This document shows positions 39,626 to 49,858 of a stretch of DNA of 64,000 nt, piece by piece. The position numbers and the translations under genes are program-made. Each line of letters opens with the position of its first letter. Within the stretch, counting starts at the first letter, position 1. This DNA is from Cognatishimia sp. WU-CL00825 (GTDB taxonomy: Bacteria; Pseudomonadota; Alphaproteobacteria; Rhodobacterales; Rhodobacteraceae). The notes under the pieces are model-generated. The model was given only the letters and a program-made list of their open reading frames with translations, was not told the origin of the DNA and ran no database searches. The DNA is taken from positions 496,001 through 560,000 of the forward strand of contig NZ_BAABWX010000001.1 of NCBI RefSeq assembly GCF_040364665.1. Reading direction: 5' to 3'.

Positions 39626-41275
39626 ATGCTGCGTGCTCTTGAAATTCGGAATATGCTGATCATCGACCAGCTGGAGCTGGTTTTTCAACCTGGGTTGAAT
39701 GTGCTGACAGGCGAGACGGGCGCGGGTAAGTCGATCCTCTTGGATTCACTTGGTTTTGTGCTGGGGTGGCGCGGTCGTGCAGAATTGGTTCGGGCTGGTG
39801 CCGATCAGGGAGAAGTAACAGCGGAGTTTGAATTGCCTGGGCACCACCCAGCCAATGCGGTTCTTGCAGAGGCAGGCTTGCCGATTTCCGACAGCTTGTT
39901 TTTGCGGCGCGTAAATACCAAAGATGGACGCAAAACAGCCTGGATAAATGATCGTCGGTGTTCAGGCGAAGTTTTGCGCGCTTTGTCAGAAACTCTTGTC
40001 GAACTGCATGGCCAACATGATGATCGTGGCCTGTTGAACCCCAAAAGTCACCGCGATCTTCTTGACCAATTTGGCACATTTGGTCCTTTGAAAGCAGATG
40101 TAAGCACCGCATGGAGCAAGGTGCGAGATGCTCGCAATGCGCTGATCACCGCGGAACGAGCTTTTCAAGCCATTCAGGCCGAAGAAGAGTTTCTAAGACA
40201 TGCCGTTGGCGAGCTTGATCAACTAGATCCACAGCCAGGCGAAGAAAGAACACTGGATGAGCGGCGGCGCATGATGCAGTCTGCTGAGCGCGTCAAAGAC
40301 GACGTTGCGCGGGCGCATACATCCATGGGCCTCAATGGTGCCGAGGGTGCAATGGGCGACGCGTTACGCTGGCTTGAAGGGGCAGCAGCTGACGTAGAAG
40401 AACGCCTTGATGCACCGATTGCAGCTTTGGCGCGCGCAATGGCTGAACTTGATGATGCGGTAACAGGCGTTGAACAATGCATCGACGCATTGGATTTCAA
40501 TCCTCTAGAGCTTGAACAGACCGAGGAACGGCTTTTTGCAATACGTGGCTTGGCGCGCAAACATAATGTTGCACCCGATGAATTGGGTACTTTCGCACAA
40601 GATATGCGGCGCAAAATGGCAGCTCTGGATGCGGGTGAAGGCGAATTATCCGACCTAAGGATTGTCCTGAAGGATGCTGAAAAGGCTTATGAAATTGCCG
40701 CAGCCAAACTGTCAATGGCACGAAAGAAAGCTGCGGCAAGACTTGATTCTGCAGTGATGCGTGAATTGGCACCGCTCAAAATGGAACGCGCGGTTTTTTC
40801 AACTTTGGTTGACGTTGATGCGCCTGGTCCAAGTGGTCAGGATGCGGTGTCTTTCACGGTTGCGACCAATCCCGGTGCACCCTCTGGTCCCATCGCAAAG
40901 ATTGCCTCTGGTGGCGAACTTAGCCGGTTCCTGTTGGCTCTAAAGGTCTGCCTGAGCCGTGAAGAACAGGACAAAACGGTTATTTTTGATGAAATCGATC
41001 GGGGGGTTGGTGGTGCCACCGCAGACGCTGTTGGGCGTCGCTTGTCTGCGCTGTCCGAAGGTGGTCAGGTTCTTGTTGTTACCCATAGCCCACAGGTTGC
41101 GGCCTTGGGGGCTCATCACTGGCGCGTTGAAAAGCGAGTGATCAAAGGCGCAACCCTTTCGACGGTTGTTCCCTTGAATGCACTGGCACGCGTAGACGAA
41201 ATTGCGCGTATGATTTCGGGTGACACGATAACAGATCAAGCCAAAGGGGCTGCCGAGGCTCTGTTGAACGGATAA
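39626..41275 (+). CDS. recN: DNA repair protein RecN
   Basis: SMC-like ATPase for double-strand break repair, 549 residues. Walker A GETGAGKS at residues 29-36, long coiled-coil arms (about 160-365), the ABC signature in SGGELSRFLLALK and Walker B VIFDEIDRGVGG near the C-terminus. Start ATG 39626 (MLRALEIRNM), with CAGGA upstream; the frame is open further upstream inside bamD but family N-terminus decides. Confidence 0.96.
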   Translation: MLRALEIRNMLIIDQLELVFQPGLNVLTGETGAGKSILLDSLGFVLGWRGRAELVRAGADQGEVTAEFELPGHHPANAVLAEAGLPISDSLFLRRVNTKDGRKTAWINDRRCSGEVLRALSETLVELHGQHDDRGLLNPKSHRDLLDQFGTFGPLKADVSTAWSKVRDARNALITAERAFQAIQAEEEFLRHAVGELDQLDPQPGEERTLDERRRMMQSAERVKDDVARAHTSMGLNGAEGAMGDALRWLEGAAADVEERLDAPIAALARAMAELDDAVTGVEQCIDALDFNPLELEQTEERLFAIRGLARKHNVAPDELGTFAQDMRRKMAALDAGEGELSDLRIVLKDAEKAYEIAAAKLSMARKKAAARLDSAVMRELAPLKMERAVFSTLVDVDAPGPSGQDAVSFTVATNPGAPSGPIAKIASGGELSRFLLALKVCLSREEQDKTVIFDEIDRGVGGATADAVGRRLSALSEGGQVLVVTHSPQVAALGAHHWRVEKRVIKGATLSTVVPLNALARVDEIARMISGDTITDQAKGAAEALLNG

Positions 41276-41288
41276 AGCAAAGGCTTTT

Positions 41289-42983
41289 GTGAACATGGCG
41301 CATCCTCTGATAGAGTTCTTGGCTGAAAGTGCGCAACAGGCTGCAAAAAGTTGTCGTTGGGGATGGAAGGTATTACGCCAAAGGGGACCAAGCCAATTTC
41401 AGTTCTGGCTGATCGCCTTGCTGATTGGGTCGATCTCTGGTTTTGCAGCCCTGCTGTTTCGCAAGGGGATCGAAGCCTTGCAATCAACACTTTACGGCAC
41501 AGAAAACATCAATCGCCTTCATAGCTTCGCTGAAACGCTGCCTTGGTATTGGATCCTATTTATCCCCATAGCGGGTGGGCTTGTTGTTGGGCTTTTGTTG
41601 GATAAGTTTACATCTGACGCGCGGGCGCGTGGCCCTGCAGACGTCATCGAGGGAGCCGCCATTAACGAAGGTCGCGTCGGTGTAAAGGATGGGTTCGTTT
41701 CCGCGCTGGCCTCGTTGATTACTTTAAGTTCTGGTGGTTCGACCGGCCGAGAGGGCCCAGTGGTGCATTTGGCGGCTACTTTTTCCAGCTGGATATGCGA
41801 AAAAATCCACGCAAACGGCGTTACAGGGCGGGACTTACTTGGCTGTGCCGTGGCTGCAGCGGTGTCAGCCTCGTTTAATGCGCCCATCGCTGGTGCTCTT
41901 TTTGCTTTGGAAGTCGTGTTGCGGCATTTTGCGGTTCATGCCTTTGCGCCCATTGTAATTGCTTCAGTTGCGGGCACCGTGATCAACCGTTTGGAATTTG
42001 GCAATGTGACTGAATTTGTGTTGCCTGGCGAGTCAGCCCTAGCGTTCTACCAAGAGTTGCCAGCCTTTTTGCTACTCGGCGGAGTTTGTGGCCTTTGCGC
42101 GGTGGCGCTTATGTGGACAATTTTTTGGGCCGAGGATGTCGGGTCGCAAGTCATGACCCATATGCGCTTAAAACGCTGGATGCGGCCTGTGATTTCCGGC
42201 GCTTTGTTGGGTGGTTTGGCGATTTTCTATCCGCACATTATTGGCGTAGGTTATGAAACTACTTCTGCGGCGTTGACAGGCGAGTTGGTGCTGCATGAGG
42301 CCATCATTTTTGTGGTGTTAAAGGTGCTTGCGGTTTCGATCACTATGGCAGGTCGCATGGGCGGTGGTGTGTTTTCACCGGCCTTGATGATAGGGGCCTT
42401 GACGGGCTTGGCTTTTGGCCTGATCGCAACGCCGATTTTTCCTGAAATTTCAGGCTCTCATACTTTGTATGCTTTGGCTGGGATGGGCGGCGTGGCCGCA
42501 GCGGTACTTGGCGCGCCAATATCAACCACGTTGATTGTCTTTGAATTGACCGGAGACTGGCAAACGGGGTTGGCGGTTATGGTGACGGTTTCGATTTCTA
42601 CAGCATTAGGCTCTCGTTTGGTGGACCGGTCCTTCTTTTTGACTCAGCTTGAACGGCGCAATATTCATATTGCAGCGGGTCCGCAGGCTTACTTGCTTGG
42701 TATGTTCTCCGTAGAGAAAATCATGCGCCCTTTAGAACCCGATTCACAACCTTCTGAAGAACTTTGCTGGGAGATGATCCAACGAGGTCAATATGTGGAC
42801 CGCAACGCCACGCTGGAAACCGCAATGCCTATGTTTGAAACATCTGCGCAAGCGGTCATTCCGGTTGTGTCCTTGGCAGGTGCTGACAAAGCGCCAGTTT
42901 TGTTAGGTGCTGTACATCACGTAGACGCGCTTAAGGCTTACAACAAGGCATTGGCCGCAACCGCCGCCGAGGAGCATTCCTAG
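41289..42983 (+). CDS. ClC family chloride channel/transporter with C-terminal CBS-like region
   Basis: Integral membrane anion transporter of 564 residues. The gating glutamate motif GREGP is intact (Glu155), and GGVFSPALMIGALTG matches the chloride-binding GxFxP. At the position of the internal proton glutamate of E. coli ClC (E203), in FNAPIAGALFALEVV, this protein has Val209, as animal ClC channels do. The first GSGIP-type motif is replaced by ARGPADVIEG. After the membrane part (about residue 450) a degenerate CBS-type segment runs to the end. GTG 41289 has AAAGG upstream; ATG two codons later possible. Transport versus channel mode is open. Confidence 0.9.
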   Translation: MNMAHPLIEFLAESAQQAAKSCRWGWKVLRQRGPSQFQFWLIALLIGSISGFAALLFRKGIEALQSTLYGTENINRLHSFAETLPWYWILFIPIAGGLVVGLLLDKFTSDARARGPADVIEGAAINEGRVGVKDGFVSALASLITLSSGGSTGREGPVVHLAATFSSWICEKIHANGVTGRDLLGCAVAAAVSASFNAPIAGALFALEVVLRHFAVHAFAPIVIASVAGTVINRLEFGNVTEFVLPGESALAFYQELPAFLLLGGVCGLCAVALMWTIFWAEDVGSQVMTHMRLKRWMRPVISGALLGGLAIFYPHIIGVGYETTSAALTGELVLHEAIIFVVLKVLAVSITMAGRMGGGVFSPALMIGALTGLAFGLIATPIFPEISGSHTLYALAGMGGVAAAVLGAPISTTLIVFELTGDWQTGLAVMVTVSISTALGSRLVDRSFFLTQLERRNIHIAAGPQAYLLGMFSVEKIMRPLEPDSQPSEELCWEMIQRGQYVDRNATLETAMPMFETSAQAVIPVVSLAGADKAPVLLGAVHHVDALKAYNKALAATAAEEHS

Positions 42984-44152
42984 CGTGGAAATTTTCGGCG
43001 TTGTTGCGCAAGCGCATAATGTGAAAACGCGCCACACAGAAAAATGGTAGTCAGTGCGACGGGCAGGGCCCCCATGCCTGCAAAAGCGATTAGCCCCAAA
43101 AATAGCGGCGTGCCCAAGGTATTGCCCAACGTTCCCATCTGCGCCATGGCCCCATTGGCAAGGGCCTGAGATTGTTCGGTTGAGTTAAGCTGCGGAATGG
43201 CAGCAAAGCTGGCCGATTGGATGAGCCCCATCGCCGAAAATAAGCAAAGAAACCCCCAAGTTCCACTGACACCTGCCAATATTGCAAGGCATGACATCGC
43301 GGCCAGCAGAAAGCCAATTTGCGCCAATGTTGTTGCCGCCAGATACCGCAATAATACAGCGCCAAGCGTGAGCGAAGAAATGATGCCTGCAATTGGGAGT
43401 AGTGGGATCAACACAAGCGCAGTCGCCTTTGGCAAGGACGCTGGCAGGATGGTTAATACCGACACAAAGGTTAAGGTATAAAACAACCATCCCAACCCGG
43501 GGGCAAACTCGTGCGCTGATGTATAAACTGCACGGTGCCTTGCAAGCACTTGCCTAAACGATGGAAATCTAGCGCGCCCAACCTGTCCGGGTGTCAAGCA
43601 AATCATCACCAATATCCCGACCAGCCCCATATAAAGCGCATGAAATATATACACCGATTCAACGCCAAAATTTGCGATCAGCGGTGGGGCAATTAATGCC
43701 ATCAAGGCATAGGTTATACCAAAAAACGTGCTCCAAAGCGCCATAAAGAACGACCGGGATTCTTGGGCAGAAAGCACAGAAATCAGCGTCGGTGCCGCAA
43801 TGACAATTGCCAAATGGGTGAAGCCTTCTAAAACGCGGCTGATCAACAACAATTCAAACGATGGTAGGCTTGCCTGAAAAACGGAAATGATAGCGCCGGC
43901 GGTCAGCGAAAGCACCAAAAGGCGACGATAGCCAAAGGCATTTACCAGTTGTGCGGCGGTCAGGCCAAAAACCACTCCGGTTAATCCAATAATAGACACA
44001 ACAAACCCTAAATAGGTTTTTTGGTCTGCATAGATTACCTGTAAATTTTCAAAGGTCACAGAAACCTTTGCAAATTGGCCTGCAGCAGCCAGTCCCGCTG
44101 CCCAAAGCAGAAGTATCAAGGCAACGTTTGATTTGGGATGTGATAATACCAC
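42980..44152 (-). CDS. MFS transporter
   Basis: Major facilitator with about twelve hydrophobic segments in 390 residues; the loop after helix 2 (FGYRRLLVL) matches the usual MFS position. Substrate unknown. I start at GTG 44152, preceded by AGG eight bases upstream; the longer frame from TTG 44176 would begin inside a terminator. Its stop overlaps the stop of the ClC gene by four bases (tail to tail). Confidence 0.82.
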   Translation of the reverse strand: MVLSHPKSNVALILLLWAAGLAAAGQFAKVSVTFENLQVIYADQKTYLGFVVSIIGLTGVVFGLTAAQLVNAFGYRRLLVLSLTAGAIISVFQASLPSFELLLISRVLEGFTHLAIVIAAPTLISVLSAQESRSFFMALWSTFFGITYALMALIAPPLIANFGVESVYIFHALYMGLVGILVMICLTPGQVGRARFPSFRQVLARHRAVYTSAHEFAPGLGWLFYTLTFVSVLTILPASLPKATALVLIPLLPIAGIISSLTLGAVLLRYLAATTLAQIGFLLAAMSCLAILAGVSGTWGFLCLFSAMGLIQSASFAAIPQLNSTEQSQALANGAMAQMGTLGNTLGTPLFLGLIAFAGMGALPVALTTIFLCGAFSHYALAQQRRKFPR

Positions 44153-44170
44153 GAGAAAAACCTGAAAAAG

Positions 44171-44198
44171 AAACAAAAAGGGGCCCAGATAGGCCCCT
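44171..44198 (-). terminator. intrinsic terminator after the DUF427 gene
   Basis: On the minus strand AGGGGCC (44198-44192) pairs with GGCCCCT (44185-44179) and is followed by TTTTTGTTT. It separates the DUF427 gene from the downstream MFS gene. Confidence 0.8.
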
Positions 44199-44226
44199 CA
44201 AAACACGTAGCTAGTCAAGGCTGTGC

Positions 44227-44571
44227 TCAAAGCTGTTCGACAGCCAGTTCGTCGCTCACATAAAACGCCAAATAGTTTTTGATACGCGCTACGTCGTCTT
44301 TTGGGTTCTCATAACTCCACACCGAATTCTGTATGGTTTTGCTTTTGGTCACGATTGAGAAGTAAGTTGCATCACCCTTGTGTGGACAATGTGAGGTGTG
44401 ATCGCTTTCATCTAGAAATGCTGTCGCAATGTCGGCACGCGGAAAATAGATAACAGGTGGATAGTCACCTTCGGTGAGTTCCAAAGCGTTGCCTGTTTCA
44501 CCTAAGACAGCGCCGCCTGCTCGGACGGACCATTTGCCTGGTGCTTTGCGGATGGTGATATAGCTATTCAT
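44227..44571 (-). CDS. DUF427 domain-containing protein
   Basis: 114-residue cytoplasmic protein of the DUF427 family; family hallmarks are VIYFPRADI, SHCPHKGDATYFSI and WSYENPKDDVARIKNYLAFY. Biochemical function is not established; the fold is a compact beta-tent. ATG at 44571. Lies between aminopeptidase P and the MFS gene on the same strand, with a terminator behind it. Confidence 0.92.
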   Translation of the reverse strand: MNSYITIRKAPGKWSVRAGGAVLGETGNALELTEGDYPPVIYFPRADIATAFLDESDHTSHCPHKGDATYFSIVTKSKTIQNSVWSYENPKDDVARIKNYLAFYVSDELAVEQL

Positions 44572-44634
44572 TTCTTTCCTCGTTTCCTCACGGCCTTGCC
44601 TCTCCTAAGACAGACAAGATGTTTCAGGAATATG

Positions 44635-46431
44635 TCAAACCGCGGCGGTTGCCTGTGACAACCAACCTCGGGTTTTTGCATTCACCCTCGGAGAGAGACG
44701 CTCAAAACATTCCTGGTGGTAGGTATTCAGCCAATCCCGCTCTATTGGGTTTAGCATTTCGGTGACGATCAGACGCCGATCAATTGGCGCGTAGGTCAGT
44801 GTGCGAAAACGCAGCATTGGCCTGTGGGTGTCACCACCTTCCTTCTGTGGACAAGCCTCTACCACAACAAGATTTTCAATGCGAATCCCAAATGCACCCT
44901 CGCGATAATATCCGGGCTCATTAGACAGGATCATCCCTTCTGAAAGTGCAATATGGCTTGTTTTACTTAGGCGCTGAGGCCCTTCATGCACACATAGATA
45001 TGTCCCAACGCCATGTCCTAAACCATGGTCAAAGTCCAATCCCGCCTGCCAAAGTGGTGCACGGCCAAATGCTTCGATGTCACGACCCGCAAGCCCCACC
45101 GGCCAACAAAGTCTGGATACCGCAATCATCCCTTGAAGGACCAAAGTGAAGGCGTGCCTTTCCGCATTGCCCACCTGTCCGACAGGCAGCGTTCGGGTAA
45201 TATCAGTAGTGCCATCAAGGTATTGCCCGCCGCTATCTAATACGACGATGTCACCGTCCGCTAGCTGGCGGTTTGTTTGATGGGTCACGCGGTAATGAAT
45301 AACGGCCCCGTTTGGCCCCGTTCCCGCAATTGTTTCAAAACTCAGATCGCGCAACAAATTGGTGTCACGACGGTAGTTTTCCAGCGTTTTCACAAGGTCA
45401 ATTTCAGTGATACCCGTGCGCGCATTCTCATCAAACCAGGCCAGGAAATCACAAACAGCTGCGCCGTCACGCAGATGTGCTTCGGTTGTGGCCGAAAGCT
45501 CCGCTTGGTTTTTGCAGGCCTTGGGCAAGGCACAAGGGTCAATGTCATAGCTAATTTCGATATCATTTGCGGCCAAAATCGATGCCACAGCCATAGGCGC
45601 ACTGGATTTATCCAGACGAATAGAGCCGCTTAGCTTTGCAAGGTGATCAATAAATGTATCCGGATCAATTTGGGTGACCTCGCTGCCAAAATGGTCTGCC
45701 AGCTCGGTAACCTTTGTTTTCTCCATAAAAAGATCAACGTGACCATCGCAGTGCAGAATGGCAAACCCATGCACCAACGGATTGCGAGGGATGTCATTGC
45801 CCCGAATGTTCAGCAACCAGCACAAACTGTCAGGCGATGTGATTACAGTTGCGGATTGGCCAGCGTTTTTCAGCTCTGCCGCCAAACGATGACGTTTGTT
45901 ATGATGCGTTTCACCAGCAAATTTCAGCGGATATGCAATGGCTTTTTCCAAAGGCGCATCGGGCTGATCGTGCCAAACCAGATCGATCAGGTTCTTGCTG
46001 GGCAGCAGAGTCAAATCAGTGTCCAAAAGTCCGGCACTGAGGTCTTCAACTTGTTGCACAGTGTGCAACCAAGGGTCAAAAGCTACTCTACCTTTGGTCA
46101 GGTTTTTTGAAAGCCAGTCTGCAAGCTGGGTTTCAGGCCAATGCACCGGGCTAAAGACATTCGAAACCTGCTGTTTCACCTGAACGCGATAACGCCCATC
46201 CACAAAAACACCAGCCACATGCGGCAAAACGCAACAAAAACCAGCCGAACCGGTAAATCCGGTCAGCCAAGCGAGGCGGTCATCGCGTTCGGCAACATAT
46301 TCACCTTGGTGCACGTCCGAGCGCGGAACCAAAAACCCATCAATGTTTGATTTGGCCATTTGCTTGCGCAACATTGTCAGGCGTTTGGGACCTTGTTCAG
46401 GTGAATTCGTGGCGTCAAATGTTTGAAACAT
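44635..46431 (-). CDS. aminopeptidase P family protein (M24B)
   Basis: Metallopeptidase removing N-terminal residues before proline. 598 residues in three parts: two creatinase-like N-terminal domains (about 1-300) and the pita-bread catalytic domain with metal ligands seen in order as VVLDSGGQYLDGTTDIT (two Asp), HGLGHGVGTYLCVHEGP (His), NEPGYYREGAFGIRIEN (two Glu). The length and C-terminal extension match eukaryotic-type cytosolic aminopeptidase P rather than E. coli PepP (441). ATG 46431 has GAGG seven bases upstream. Confidence 0.95.
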   Translation of the reverse strand: MFQTFDATNSPEQGPKRLTMLRKQMAKSNIDGFLVPRSDVHQGEYVAERDDRLAWLTGFTGSAGFCCVLPHVAGVFVDGRYRVQVKQQVSNVFSPVHWPETQLADWLSKNLTKGRVAFDPWLHTVQQVEDLSAGLLDTDLTLLPSKNLIDLVWHDQPDAPLEKAIAYPLKFAGETHHNKRHRLAAELKNAGQSATVITSPDSLCWLLNIRGNDIPRNPLVHGFAILHCDGHVDLFMEKTKVTELADHFGSEVTQIDPDTFIDHLAKLSGSIRLDKSSAPMAVASILAANDIEISYDIDPCALPKACKNQAELSATTEAHLRDGAAVCDFLAWFDENARTGITEIDLVKTLENYRRDTNLLRDLSFETIAGTGPNGAVIHYRVTHQTNRQLADGDIVVLDSGGQYLDGTTDITRTLPVGQVGNAERHAFTLVLQGMIAVSRLCWPVGLAGRDIEAFGRAPLWQAGLDFDHGLGHGVGTYLCVHEGPQRLSKTSHIALSEGMILSNEPGYYREGAFGIRIENLVVVEACPQKEGGDTHRPMLRFRTLTYAPIDRRLIVTEMLNPIERDWLNTYHQECFERLSPRVNAKTRGWLSQATAAV

Positions 46432-46505
46432 CAAAGGACCTCATGGCGAAAAAGGGGCAAATGTGCCTGCCTCTTTGGTAGGGTTTTCTGGCTTTTTGGT
46501 CTAGC

Positions 46506-46534
46506 AAAAACCCGCCCCATCAAGTGTGGGCGGG
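46506..46534 (-). terminator. intrinsic terminator after cobT
   Basis: On the minus strand CCCGCCC (46534-46528) pairs with GGGCGGG (46517-46511), followed by TTTTTG; about 45 bases after the cobT stop. Confidence 0.88.
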
Positions 46535-46579
46535 CAATTGCCTGATGCGAAATTTTTGGGCTGTCAGAGACAAGATTCT

Positions 46580-48454
46580 CTAAACTTTGCGCATGCCCAA
46601 AACACGCGCACGAGCGCGGGGGTCGCTGTCAAACAACACCGCGAGTTGCTCGGTCATAGCCCCGGCAAGCTGCTCTACATCCGTTATGGTGACGGCGCGT
46701 TCATAATAACGCGTGACGTCATGGCCAATCCCAATCGCCAACAACTCGACCTGCCGACGCTTTTCAACCATTGCAATCACATCGCGCAGATGCTTTTCCA
46801 GATAATTTGCCGGGTTCACGGATAACGTTGAATCATCCACAGGCGCACCATCGGAAATCACCATTAGAATTTTTCGTACTTCCTGACGTGACACCATACG
46901 TCGATGCGCCCATTCCAGCGCTTCGCCGTCAATATTCTCTTTCAGCAAGCCTTCTTTCATCATCAGGCCAAGATTTGGCCGTGTGCGGCGCCATGGCGCG
47001 TCTGCTGACTTATAGATGATATGGCGCAAATCATTCAGCCGACCCGGTTGCTGCGGCCGCCCGTCATTCAACCATTGCTCGCGGGATTGTCCGCCTTTCC
47101 AGGCGCGTGTTGTAAAGCCCAAAATTTCAACTTTGACGTTGCAACGCTCTAAGGTGCGCGCCAATACATCAGCACAAATGGCAGCAATAGAAATGGGACG
47201 CCCGCGCATCGAACCGGAATTATCCAGCAAAAGCGTGACCACTGTGTCGCGAAACTCCGTGTCTTTCTCAACTTTGAAAGACAGGGGCGTAGTTGGGTTC
47301 GCAACAACACGTGCAAGCCGACCTGCGTCCAAAATGCCTTCTTCCAAGTCAAAAGCCCAACTGCGATTTTGCTGAGCTTGTAATCGGCGCTGCAATTTGT
47401 TGGCCAAACGGCTAACCGCACCCTTAAGCGGCTCCAGCTGCTGGTCCAAATAGGCGCGAAGCCGTTCTAATTCGGCCGGCTCAGCCAGGTCTTCAGCCCT
47501 TATTTCTTCATCAAACTCCGAGTTGAAAACCAGATAGTCCGGGTCTGCATCCGAAATAGGTTGTGGCGCTGGGGGTTCAAGCGGAGCCTCGCCATCAGGC
47601 ATTTCTGCGTCTTCGCCCATTTCATCATCAGACATTTCGTCCATCGTGACCTGGGCTTCAGAGCTATCTTGCTGTTCTTCTTGTGATGACTCAGGAGAGG
47701 CGTCGGATTCTTCTTCGTCGCTGTCATCCTGACCAGTGGAATCTGGATCCGGTTCTTCGTCAGGTTGCTCTTCGGCTTCATCCTGTTGATCCTCATCCAA
47801 AGAATCCGGATCTTCGCCAAGTTGGTCACCATAGCCAAGATCTTCGATGATCTGGCGTGAAAACCGCGCAAACTGAGATTGATCTGACAGCATATCCTGC
47901 AGATCTTCTAAAGTGTCCCCGGCGTTTTGTTCAATGAACCCGCGCCATAGGTTCATCACATTTGATGCTGCCGGGGGCAATTCCCGGCCGGTTGCAAGGT
48001 GGCGAATGAGATAATTAGCAGCCATTTCCAAAGGCGCATCAGAGGCCGTAGTGATTTTATCATAGCCACGTCCAATGGCTTCATTGGCGATTTTTGCGTC
48101 GATGTTAACTGCGGTGCCCGGCATTTCGCGTGCGCCCATGGCTTCGCAACGCGCGATTTCCATGGATTCAAAGAGCTGGCGTGCGATGCCCTGTGGTGGG
48201 GCATATTTCGCAAAGGTTGCGTTGTTGTGGTACCGGCGGTGCAACGCCAAAGAGTCTGCCGTGCCGCGTGCCAACATCACTTCGTCACGCGTCATGCGCC
48301 GACTGATCGGCGGCAGTCGCATCTGATCGCCAGAAATCCCCGAAGGATCGACCGTATAGGTCACCGCCAGATCGGGATCGTGGGCCATGACTTTGGTGGC
48401 CTCTGCGAGGGCCTTTTTGAACGGGTCGGCTGGATTGTCAGTCGGTTTGTTCAT
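46580..48454 (-). CDS. cobT: cobaltochelatase subunit CobT
   Basis: Large-ring partner of the aerobic cobaltochelatase (CobNST), which inserts cobalt into hydrogenobyrinic acid a,c-diamide during vitamin B12 synthesis. 624 residues: N-terminal helical part, a strongly acidic Asp/Glu/Ser/Gln linker (about residues 215-300), and a C-terminal von Willebrand factor A domain with the metal site DNSGSM. Encoded downstream of cobS with a 128-base gap. The catalytic CobN subunit is not in the window. Confidence 0.96.
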   Translation of the reverse strand: MNKPTDNPADPFKKALAEATKVMAHDPDLAVTYTVDPSGISGDQMRLPPISRRMTRDEVMLARGTADSLALHRRYHNNATFAKYAPPQGIARQLFESMEIARCEAMGAREMPGTAVNIDAKIANEAIGRGYDKITTASDAPLEMAANYLIRHLATGRELPPAASNVMNLWRGFIEQNAGDTLEDLQDMLSDQSQFARFSRQIIEDLGYGDQLGEDPDSLDEDQQDEAEEQPDEEPDPDSTGQDDSDEEESDASPESSQEEQQDSSEAQVTMDEMSDDEMGEDAEMPDGEAPLEPPAPQPISDADPDYLVFNSEFDEEIRAEDLAEPAELERLRAYLDQQLEPLKGAVSRLANKLQRRLQAQQNRSWAFDLEEGILDAGRLARVVANPTTPLSFKVEKDTEFRDTVVTLLLDNSGSMRGRPISIAAICADVLARTLERCNVKVEILGFTTRAWKGGQSREQWLNDGRPQQPGRLNDLRHIIYKSADAPWRRTRPNLGLMMKEGLLKENIDGEALEWAHRRMVSRQEVRKILMVISDGAPVDDSTLSVNPANYLEKHLRDVIAMVEKRRQVELLAIGIGHDVTRYYERAVTITDVEQLAGAMTEQLAVLFDSDPRARARVLGMRKV

Positions 48455-48550
48455 CTCAGTTCATCCCAGAGTGGTTCTGTCTGCGTTTTCGCGATCTTGA
48501 CGTAGTTTATTATCAAGAGAAATCAGACACATAGATGTGCTGATTGTAGC

Positions 48551-48575
48551 TGGGGCTCATCGATTGATAGCCCCA
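48551..48575 (-). terminator. hairpin between cobS and cobT
   Basis: TGGGGCT and AGCCCCA form a seven-base stem with an 11-base loop directly after cobS, but without a T run on the minus strand. It could slow or end transcription or protect the cobS message; cobT may still be read from upstream. Confidence 0.35.
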
Positions 48576-48582
48576 ACCTGAA

Positions 48583-49569
48583 TTATCCCAAACTAAGGCT
48601 TGCTGCGCTTTCTGGCAATTCTTCATCAAATAGGCGCTGATAGAATTCGGCCACAGTCTGACGCTCTAGCTCGTCACATTTGTTAAGAAAACTCAGCCTG
48701 AAGGCATAGCCAATGTCGCGGAAAATCTCTGCGTTTTGCGCCCAGTTGATCACGGTTCGTGGTGACATCACTGTGGAAAGGTCCCCATTCATGAATGCTG
48801 TCCGCGTCAGGTCCGCAACGGTCACCATCTGCTTAACCGTCTTGCGCCCAGCCTCGGTGTTGTAGTGGGGTGCCTTGGACAGAACAATATTGGTTTCCGC
48901 GTCAATGCTCAGGTAGTTCAGGGTGCTGACAAGTGACCAGCGGTCCATTTGCGCTTGGTTGATTTGCTGCGTCCCGTGATACAAACCAGTGGTGTCACCC
49001 AAACCAACGGTATTGGCCGTTGCAAATAGACGGAAATAGGGATTTGGAGTGATGATTTCATTTTGGTCCAGCAATGTGAGCTTGCCGTCGTGTTCCAGAA
49101 CACGTTGGATGACGAACATCACGTCCGCTCGGCCTGCGTCATATTCATCAAAGACAATTGCAACCGGATTGCGAAGCGCCCAAGGGAGAATTCCCTCATG
49201 AAATTCAGTAACTTGCTTGCCATCTTTCAGCTTGATGGCATCCTTACCAATTAAGTCAATTCGGCTAATGTGGCTGTCAAGATTGACGCGTACAGATGGC
49301 CATTTCAGGCGTGCAGCGACCTGTTCGATGTGGGTTGATTTGCCGGTACCGTGGTACCCTTGGATCATCACGCGGCGGTTGTGCCCAAAGCCGGCCAAGA
49401 TTGCCATCGTTGTGTCAGGGTCAAATTTATAGGTCGGATCAATGGCAGGGACACGGTCAGTTTGCTCTGCAAAACCTTTAACTTTCATTTCCGTGTCGAT
49501 GCCGAACACGTCGCGCACCGATATATCTTCGGTGGGTTTTGCGTTGATATCGATCATGCCGTCCGCCAT
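48583..49569 (-). CDS. cobS: cobaltochelatase subunit CobS
   Basis: AAA+ ATPase that powers cobalt insertion together with CobT and CobN. Walker [10 protein letters not shown], Walker [12 protein letters not shown], and the N-terminal [20 protein letters not shown] typical of the family. 328 residues from ATG 49569, which has AAGGA eight bases upstream; the open frame continues 21 codons further but is not family-like. Confidence 0.97.
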   Translation of the reverse strand: MADGMIDINAKPTEDISVRDVFGIDTEMKVKGFAEQTDRVPAIDPTYKFDPDTTMAILAGFGHNRRVMIQGYHGTGKSTHIEQVAARLKWPSVRVNLDSHISRIDLIGKDAIKLKDGKQVTEFHEGILPWALRNPVAIVFDEYDAGRADVMFVIQRVLEHDGKLTLLDQNEIITPNPYFRLFATANTVGLGDTTGLYHGTQQINQAQMDRWSLVSTLNYLSIDAETNIVLSKAPHYNTEAGRKTVKQMVTVADLTRTAFMNGDLSTVMSPRTVINWAQNAEIFRDIGYAFRLSFLNKCDELERQTVAEFYQRLFDEELPESAASLSLG

Positions 49570-49858
49570 TTGCTGGATCCTTTTCATTGGCCACACCAGT
49601 GAGGGCCGCGTCCTGTGTTTCGAGATGCACAATATCGTCCAAGCCCCCGAGGAAAAGGGGAAAAGCGCCGCAGGGTGTCAAATTCCACCCGAATTTAACA
49701 CTATTTTCAGGTGTGGCCCCATGAGTAGTTGTGAGTGGCCTTAGTGGAGTGCGTTGCGCGTTCACAAATTCATAATCACGGCATAGTGAAAAGGCTTGGT
49801 TTGATTTGTCTGTTTTGTGCGGCAAGACTGACTGCAACACGCAAAATGGGGATAAGAC

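Noticed and set aside
49570..49858. B12 riboswitch ahead of cobS
   Set aside because: A GCCAC...CAGTG stretch is present but the B12 box and the conserved core are not.
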